This document shows, one piece after another, positions 7,984-12,358 of a stretch of 15,390 nt of DNA. Position 1 is the first letter of the stretch; every line of letters starts with the position of its first letter. Below the pieces are notes generated by a model that was given only the letters and a program-made list of their open reading frames with translations, was not told the DNA's origin and searched no databases. The DNA comes from Caryophanales bacterium UBA6331 (lineage in GTDB: Bacteria > Bacillota_I > Bacilli_A > RF39 > UBA660), in the NCBI GenBank assembly GCA_002438065.1, contig DJSP01000020.1:1-15390 (forward strand), given 5' to 3'. The translations under genes and the position numbers were made by a program.

Positions 7984-9150
7984 ATGAAAAAAATATTTAT
8001 ATTTTGTATTTTTTTATTTCCCATATTTGTAAATGCGAATAGTATGAATTTCGGTAGTAGTTTACAGGAATGTTTGTCATTTGATTCTAAAAATGTTACA
8101 GCAAGTGGCACTGGAACACATAATTATTGTATTAAAGAAACATGTTCAAATGGAGTTTGGCAATCATCATTTACATTTAATAGAAATACTTTAGTTTGCT
8201 CTAATGGTAATACAGACTTTTATTATTATACAATTAGTTCAGGTTGTACAAATTATGTTGGAACTTGCTCAACTAATAATAGTATTAATTATTGTGGAAT
8301 AGTTGTTGGATATGATTGTAATAAAATTAATAATGGATCAATATATGTTTCAAAAACTACATCAACTACTTCAAAAATATATGTTCCTCCAACAATTAAG
8401 CCAACAACTAAAACAACTAAAAGAACAAATACTACTAGAAATACCAAAAAAACAAATACTACTACAACGACAACAACTACAACGACTACAACAGTACCTG
8501 TAAAAGATAGTAATTCATATTTAAAAAATTTAACAGTTGAAGGTTATAGTTTTGAATTTATAAAAGAACAATTATCATATGAAATTGTGGTAGATAAAGA
8601 TATAAAAAAATTAGATATTACATATGAAACAGAATCAGATAAAGCGAGTGTAACAATTTCCAATAATCAAAATATAGATATAAATAAGCCTGTAATTATT
8701 AAAGTAACTGCTGAAGATGGGTCAATAAAGGATTATACAATAACTTTAAAATTAAAAAGTCTTTCAAATAACACTAATGCAAATATAACAATAAGTAATT
8801 ATGATTTTGCATTTGATCAATCACAATATGAATATGATTTAAAAATTAATAAGGAAGATAAAGTATTAGTATTTAATATTGATTTAGAGGATAATAATGC
8901 TAAATATGAAATTGAAGGAAATTCTGATTTAGTAAATGGTAGTAAAATTTATGTTAACATAATTGCTGAAGATGGAACAAGTAATCTTTATACATTTAAT
9001 ATAATTAAAGATGCTGAAGTAAAAAAGAAAAGTAATGCACCAATTGTTATATTAATAATTTTATTATTGGGAATAATGGGAGTAGTTGCTTTTAAATTTA
9101 TTAGAAGAATAATACCTGCTAAGGAGGATGAAAAATATGATTATGAGTAA
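7984..9150 (+). CDS. Surface protein with Cys-rich module and two cadherin-like domains
   Basis: A 388-residue exported protein. Order: signal peptide (about residues 1-19, ending VNA); Cys-rich module with eight cysteines (about 28-115), of which C54, C72, C95 and C112 match those of the preceding gene; Thr-rich linker (about 120-172) with twelve Thr codons in a row; two cadherin-like beta-sandwich domains (about 176-258 and 261-343), each ending in the pattern AEDG-x4-YT/F; a membrane helix (about 351-374); and a short charged tail. It combines domain types found in the two preceding surface proteins, which points to duplication and shuffling. ATG 7984 has AGGAG (7971-7975) 8 bases upstream; the GTG at 7975 overlaps that SD. 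Its end overlaps the next gene by 14 bases, so it is probably translationally coupled to the secretion-like genes. Likely role: adhesin or exposed part of the machine. Confidence 0.83.
   Translation: MKKIFIFCIFLFPIFVNANSMNFGSSLQECLSFDSKNVTASGTGTHNYCIKETCSNGVWQSSFTFNRNTLVCSNGNTDFYYYTISSGCTNYVGTCSTNNSINYCGIVVGYDCNKINNGSIYVSKTTSTTSKIYVPPTIKPTTKTTKRTNTTRNTKKTNTTTTTTTTTTTTVPVKDSNSYLKNLTVEGYSFEFIKEQLSYEIVVDKDIKKLDITYETESDKASVTISNNQNIDINKPVIIKVTAEDGSIKDYTITLKLKSLSNNTNANITISNYDFAFDQSQYEYDLKINKEDKVLVFNIDLEDNNAKYEIEGNSDLVNGSKIYVNIIAEDGTSNLYTFNIIKDAEVKKKSNAPIVILIILLLGIMGVVAFKFIRRIIPAKEDEKYDYE
8458..8493 (+). repeat. Run of twelve threonine codons
   Basis: Twelve consecutive ACN codons (ACT, ACA, ACG mixed) form the end of the Thr-rich linker between the Cys module and the cadherin-like domains. 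Change in copy number would alter stalk length without shifting the frame. The mixed third bases make slippage less likely than in a perfect repeat. Confidence 0.8.
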
Positions 9151-9517
9151 TTTAATTTTTAGATTTATTAAATCTAGTATAATTAATGTTTATGCTGATG
9201 AATATGTTGCTCAAAATTTTTGTCAGGATTTTTCTAAAACTTTACAATTGATATCTGTTTTTTTACTAATTATAAGATTATGTGTTCCTATATTTATAAT
9301 TATAGTAGGTTCGATGGATATATATAAAACTGTAACTAGTGGTAAAACAGATGATTTAAAGAAAAATTTGCTTACTTTAGGAAAAAGACTTGTTATTGGT
9401 TTAATTGTTTTCTTTATACCTACTATTGTTAGATTAGTAGTCAATAGTCTGGGTGAAGATAATGCAGATTATCAAATATGTATTAATTGTATTGATAATC
9501 CTAGTAAATGTAAATAA
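9137..9517 (+). CDS. Two-helix membrane protein, VirB2-like layout (copy 1)
   Basis: A 126-residue protein with a weakly hydrophobic N-terminal segment (ending NVYADEY, a possible signal peptidase site), two membrane helices (about residues 39-61 and 81-103) and a basic loop between them containing TSGKTDDLKKNLLTLGKR. The basic loop should be cytoplasmic and both ends outside, as in VirB2/TrbC conjugative pilins. The C-terminus ends with C-x2-C-I-x2-P-S-x-C. It is paralogous to the genes at 11532 and 11953 (proline in helix 1, basic loop, IP in helix 2). An ATG at 9128 directly abuts the SD GGAGG (9123-9127), so ATG 9137, 9 bases away, is chosen; it overlaps the preceding gene by 14 bases. 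Proposed role: pilin-like or core membrane subunit of a type IV secretion-like machine. The family call is inference. Confidence 0.7.
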   Translation: MIMSNLIFRFIKSSIINVYADEYVAQNFCQDFSKTLQLISVFLLIIRLCVPIFIIIVGSMDIYKTVTSGKTDDLKKNLLTLGKRLVIGLIVFFIPTIVRLVVNSLGEDNADYQICINCIDNPSKCK

Positions 9518-9529
9518 TTTATTAGTGCA

Positions 9530-9567
9530 AATAAACTGTCAAATTATATTGATAGTTTATTTTTTTT
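9530..9567 (+). terminator. Strong intrinsic terminator
   Basis: AATAAACTGTCAA (9530-9542) pairs with TTGATAGTTTATT (9549-9561), 13 pairs with one G-U, around the loop ATTATA, followed by eight T. It ends the unit of the surface protein and the first two-helix protein. The right arm doubles as the -35 region of the next promoter. Confidence 0.88.
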
Positions 9568-9577
9568 GATATATAAT
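9549..9577 (+). promoter_or_regulatory. Near-consensus promoter of the pilin-like operon
   Basis: TTGATA (9549-9554), 17 bases, perfect TATAAT (9572-9577); transcription should start near 9584. The -35 element lies inside the right arm of the preceding terminator. The closeness to consensus and the following AAAGGAGG suggest high expression, as expected for a major subunit. A second, weaker set is TTGATA (9566-9571) with TAAAAT (9588-9593). Confidence 0.72.
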
Positions 9578-9613
9578 AAAAATGTAATAAAATAATAAAG
9601 GAGGAATTTATAT

Positions 9614-9889
9614 ATGAAAGAAGCATCAGGAGAATTAAGTATGACTGCTATTACAGTTGTTGCAATTGCGGCTATTGGAGGTGTTTTTACAGCAATTGTT
9701 TGGCCACAAATAAAGGTAAATATTTTAAATCAAACAAACTGTGCTAATAAATTTAATTGTGAATGTTCTGGAAATGAAAGTACTTGTAATTGTAAATATT
9801 ATGATGCTAATGGCATAATGCAAGATGTTGTTTGCCCAGTTGAAAAAGATACAAGTTCAAACACAAATTCAAACACAAATAATGGATAG
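9614..9889 (+). CDS. Short pilin-like protein (Flp-like candidate)
   Basis: A 91-residue protein with a six-residue leader MKEASG, a hydrophobic helix from about residue 8 to 33 (MTAITVVAIAAIGGVFTAIV) and a small Cys-rich extracellular domain (about residues 43-75, seven cysteines) ending in a Ser/Thr/Asn tail. A short leader ending in Gly before a helix is the layout of class III/Flp-type prepilins cut by a prepilin peptidase, but the usual Glu at +5 is not present, so the call is tentative. Its leader matches that of the next gene. A perfect SD AAAGGAGG (9597-9604) is 9 bases before the ATG and the promoter is near consensus, in keeping with an abundant structural subunit. The stop is TAG. 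An alternative is a small single-pass membrane protein unrelated to pili. Confidence 0.6.
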   Translation: MKEASGELSMTAITVVAIAAIGGVFTAIVWPQIKVNILNQTNCANKFNCECSGNESTCNCKYYDANGIMQDVVCPVEKDTSSNTNSNTNNG

Positions 9890-9903
9890 TATTATAAGAT
9901 AGT

Positions 9904-10386
9904 ATGAGGGAATCAATTGGTGGAACTTGGATAGTTGGTATTGTAATTGTATTTATTGTTTTGTTTACTAGTTATTTAGCATTATCAGTAAATTATTCAA
10001 AAGCCTTTAAAGTAAAAAATGGGATTATTTCCATAATTGAAGAAAGTGAAGGTCTTACTGATGCTGCTCAAGAAAAAATTAACAAGTATCTTAATAATTC
10101 TGGATATTATGTTTATGGTGCTTGCACAAAGGTAGATACTGATTATGGTGAAGAAAGTGAATCAGCAAATGGAACACTTGAAGGAAAATTACCACAGGCT
10201 ACAACCGGTGCAAATTCAAATAAATATAAGTATTGTGTTTATACTAGAGAAGTTAATGATAATGTTTTATTAAGAAAATATTATCGTGTTACTGTATTCT
10301 TTAAATTTGATATTCCAATACTTGATAATGTATTTACGTTTCCTGTAACTGGTGAAACAAAAGCAGTATATTTTGCAAAAGATTAA
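9904..10386 (+). CDS. TadE/TadF-like pseudopilin candidate
   Basis: A 160-residue protein with leader MRESIG, a hydrophobic helix (about residues 8-32), a helical region after it (SKAFKVKNGIISIIEE) and an extracellular beta-type domain with two cysteines (GACTK and KYCVY). Helix first, then a modest soluble domain, next to a TadZ-like gene, fits TadE/TadF minor pseudopilins of Tad pili; the resemblance is in layout rather than in diagnostic residues. There is no clear SD in the 14-base gap after the preceding stop; the frame has a stop just upstream and no nearby alternative start, so translation may be coupled to the pilin-like gene. The next gene follows after 9 bases. Confidence 0.58.
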   Translation: MRESIGGTWIVGIVIVFIVLFTSYLALSVNYSKAFKVKNGIISIIEESEGLTDAAQEKINKYLNNSGYYVYGACTKVDTDYGEESESANGTLEGKLPQATTGANSNKYKYCVYTREVNDNVLLRKYYRVTVFFKFDIPILDNVFTFPVTGETKAVYFAKD

Positions 10387-10395
10387 GGTGATTAG

Positions 10396-11442
10396 ATGAA
10401 TTTAGTAATTGTAAACAAAAATATAAATGTTATTAATTCATTAAATATTGATGTTATTAAAACACTTCATGGTGAATTTAATGTAGATGATTTAAAAAGT
10501 GAATTAGTGAATTTTTATTTTAATAGAGTAATTATAGATATAACTGCAATTAAAAATTTTATCGTAAGTTCAAATTTATTTGATGTATTAAATTACTTTG
10601 GCAAAGACAAAGTAATTTTACTTTTGGATAATAATGATTATTGTAACGATAATAAGTTTATATCTGATTTAATTAATAATGGTTTTTATAATTTTACAAA
10701 AAATGCACAAGGAATTAGTTATTTAATTAGTAGATCTAATACATATGATGATGTAAAGAAATATCTTAAAAATGATACGTTTGCTAGTGTTTTAACAGAA
10801 AATAGTAATCCTAAAAATAATAATATAAATCAAACAGAGCAACATATTAGTAGTGTTACAGATAATATAAATCAAATAGAACAACCAACTAATAGTGCAA
10901 TAAGTAATAATAAACAAGTTATTATTGGTGTTCAAAATTTGTCTGAAGGTGCAGGAGCAACAACACTTATGTGTCAGATGGTAAAACAGTTATCATTAAA
11001 TTATAATGTTAAGGGTATTGAAATTAATGGACATGATAGTTTGTATTTTAGAAATCCTAATATATTGTATTATATTGATTATTTAGAAACTAAATTAAAT
11101 ATAGAAAAAAAATTAAAAGATATTCATGTTATAATTATTGATTTAAATTATTTTGAGGATAAAGATCATTTATGTGATGATATAATATATTTATTAGAGC
11201 CTGGGATAATTAGATTATCAAAATGTATTAATAATACTTCATATTTTAAAGAAAAAATTGAAGGTAAGAAGATTGTATTAAATAGAAGTGCTTTAAAAGA
11301 TGATGAAATAAATTATTTTGAAAGGCAAACTGGAATTAATGTTTTTTATAATTTAATAAATTTTGATGAACGTAGGGAAAGGTTACTATCTGTTGATAAA
11401 TTATTATTAAAACTTGGCTTTGATAAACAAGAAAATAAATAA
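10396..11442 (+). CDS. TadZ/CpaE-like pilus localisation protein with degenerate Walker A
   Basis: A 348-residue cytoplasmic protein with the two-part layout of TadZ/CpaE: an N-terminal receiver-like domain (about residues 1-130, with a VIIDIT strand near 45-50 and KVILLLD), an Asn/Gln-rich linker (about 135-174), and a ParA/MinD-like domain. The deviant Walker A position reads SEGAGATTL (183-191): the lysine of GK[ST]T is replaced by Ala188 and there is no KGG lysine. A Walker B-like strand with VIIIDL follows at about 243-250. TadZ/CpaE proteins recruit the Tad pilus machine to its site, and atypical ATP sites are known in that family, so nucleotide binding may be weak or absent here. The SD AAGGTG lies directly upstream. 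It is the last gene of the operon starting at 9549. Confidence 0.72.
   Translation: MNLVIVNKNINVINSLNIDVIKTLHGEFNVDDLKSELVNFYFNRVIIDITAIKNFIVSSNLFDVLNYFGKDKVILLLDNNDYCNDNKFISDLINNGFYNFTKNAQGISYLISRSNTYDDVKKYLKNDTFASVLTENSNPKNNNINQTEQHISSVTDNINQIEQPTNSAISNNKQVIIGVQNLSEGAGATTLMCQMVKQLSLNYNVKGIEINGHDSLYFRNPNILYYIDYLETKLNIEKKLKDIHVIIIDLNYFEDKDHLCDDIIYLLEPGIIRLSKCINNTSYFKEKIEGKKIVLNRSALKDDEINYFERQTGINVFYNLINFDERRERLLSVDKLLLKLGFDKQENK
10820..10903 (+). repeat. Imperfect 42-base tandem duplication in the TadZ-like linker
   Basis: Units 10820-10861 and 10862-10903 match at 32 of 42 bases, with the first 15 bases identical. Each encodes 14 residues around the motif NINQ-x-EQ. It lengthens the linker between the two domains in frame. 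Confidence 0.75.
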
Positions 11443-11467
11443 TTTTTGTTAAATTTTAAATAAAAAA

Positions 11468-11496
11468 TTGACGTAATAGAAAAAATAAGTTAAAAT
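11468..11496 (+). promoter_or_regulatory. Promoter of the second two-helix protein gene
   Basis: TTGACG (11468-11473), 17 bases, TAAAAT (11491-11496), each five of six to consensus; transcription would start near 11503. The short leader holds two SD-like stretches, AAAGGAG (11509-11515) and GGGAG (11518-11522). The 89-base gap (11443-11531) shows no convincing terminator for the preceding operon. Confidence 0.68.
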
Positions 11497-11531
11497 TGTT
11501 TTAGATGTAAAGGAGAAGGGAGAAGATTTAT

Positions 11532-11861
11532 ATGAACATGACTGGTTTTTGTGAAAATGCAAAAGATATTATGCAAATAGTAGGATGGGCTTTATTAATA
11601 TTTAAATTAATTATTCCAATAATAATTATTTTATTAGGTGCTTTGGATTTAGGAAAGGCTGTTACAGCTAGTAAAGATGATGAAATTAAAAAAAGTGCTA
11701 AGTCTTTAGGTATGAGAATAATTGCTGGATTAATTATATATTTAATACCTTCATTAGTTATTTGGATTTTTGGTTTAGTAGCTGGATTCCAAGAAGCACA
11801 AACCTCATTAGGATGGCCAACTTGTAAAGAATGTTTATTACATCCAAGCAATTGTCAATAA
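11532..11861 (+). CDS. Two-helix membrane protein, VirB2-like layout (copy 2)
   Basis: A 109-residue protein without a cleavable signal peptide, starting MNMTGFCENAKDIMQ. Two membrane helices (about residues 16-40 and 60-84) flank a charged loop (TASKDDEIKKSAKSLGMR) that should be cytoplasmic. The C-terminus has C-x2-C-L-x2-P-S-x-C, the same spacing as in the protein at 9137. Both also share a cysteine just before helix 1, proline in helix 1, a D-x2-K-x-VT pattern at the loop start and IP in helix 2. The GGGAG SD is 9 bases before the ATG. The gene has its own promoter and terminator, so its dosage is probably set separately, as for a pilin or ring subunit. VirB2/TrbC-like pilins and the small proteins encoded just before TrbL in Firmicutes conjugative elements are the closest known types. 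Confidence 0.7.
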   Translation: MNMTGFCENAKDIMQIVGWALLIFKLIIPIIIILLGALDLGKAVTASKDDEIKKSAKSLGMRIIAGLIIYLIPSLVIWIFGLVAGFQEAQTSLGWPTCKECLLHPSNCQ

Positions 11862-11881
11862 TAGTAAAATTGAATTAAAAT

Positions 11882-11906
11882 AACAACTTTACTGTTGTTT
11901 TTTTTT
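11882..11906 (+). terminator. Intrinsic terminator after the second two-helix gene
   Basis: AACAAC (11882-11887) pairs with GTTGTT (11894-11899) around the loop TTTACT; the T-run continues to 11906. Upstream A residues can extend the stem. The loop also serves as the -35 of the next promoter. Confidence 0.75.
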
Positions 11907-11916
11907 ATGGTATAAT
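11888..11916 (+). promoter_or_regulatory. Promoter of the TrbL-like operon
   Basis: TTTACT (11888-11893), 17 bases, then an extended -10 TGG-TATAAT (11908-11916) with a perfect hexamer. Transcription would start near 11923. The -35 lies in the loop of the preceding terminator. Confidence 0.65.
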
Positions 11917-11952
11917 TTTTTATGAGAAATGATATTGAATGGATTGATATTT

Positions 11953-12339
11953 ATGAAGAAAAATATTATTAATATATTGTTGCTAATATTAATGGGAATG
12001 ACAATTTTTACAGTTATTCAAGTTGATGCAACAACTACAACTAAGGCTAGTGTGGATACAACAAGTGAAAATATGAATTGTAGTGGTTTAGGTAAATTTA
12101 AAGATGATTTACAATATATTTTTAAAGCTTTTAAGATTATTGCACCAATTTTAACACTTGCTCTTTCTTCTTATGAATTTGTAGGTGCAATTACTAGTAA
12201 AGCAGCTGAGGGATTACAAAAAGCGGGAAAAAAATTTGGGACTAGATTAATATTAGTAGTTGTTTTATATCTTTTACCTGTTATTTTAAATTTAATATTA
12301 AATTTAGTTTATCCAGGTACGGGGACTTGTATCAATTAA
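11953..12339 (+). CDS. Signal-peptide-bearing two-helix membrane protein, VirB2-like layout (copy 3)
   Basis: A 128-residue protein with signal peptide (MKKNIINILLLILMGM onwards, possible cut after VDA near residue 27), a short Thr/Ser-rich stretch, and two membrane helices (about residues 62-85 and 102-124) separated by a basic loop (SKAAEGLQKAGKKFGTR). Signal peptide plus two helices with both ends outside is the classical VirB2 layout, and it is the copy directly before the TrbL-like gene, a common position for such proteins. It lacks the C-terminal Cys motif of the other two copies and keeps one cysteine near the end. ATG 11953 is chosen because MKKN begins a normal signal peptide. The frame is open to an ATG at 11929, only about 6 bases after the predicted transcription start. 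The SD is weak (ATGGAT). Confidence 0.7.
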   Translation: MKKNIINILLLILMGMTIFTVIQVDATTTTKASVDTTSENMNCSGLGKFKDDLQYIFKAFKIIAPILTLALSSYEFVGAITSKAAEGLQKAGKKFGTRLILVVVLYLLPVILNLILNLVYPGTGTCIN

Positions 12340-12358
12340 ATAAGAAGAAGGTGATTAT

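Noticed and set aside
8303..8503. A frame coding for a Gln/Leu-rich peptide
   Set aside because: It is the out-of-frame reading of the Thr-rich linker of the surface protein; low-complexity ACN codons give CAA/CAG-type codons in another frame.
9223..9444. Minus-strand frame within the first two-helix gene
   Set aside because: It is antisense to a better supported gene with SD and paralogs, and has no SD or promoter of its own.
11443..11467. Terminator after the TadZ-like gene
   Set aside because: Only A/T pairings with long loops can be drawn and no T-run follows on the plus strand, so no terminator is claimed.
11528..11851. Minus-strand frame covering the second two-helix gene
   Set aside because: It covers almost exactly the reverse of a gene with promoter, SD, terminator and paralogs; hydrophobic helices often leave the opposite strand open.
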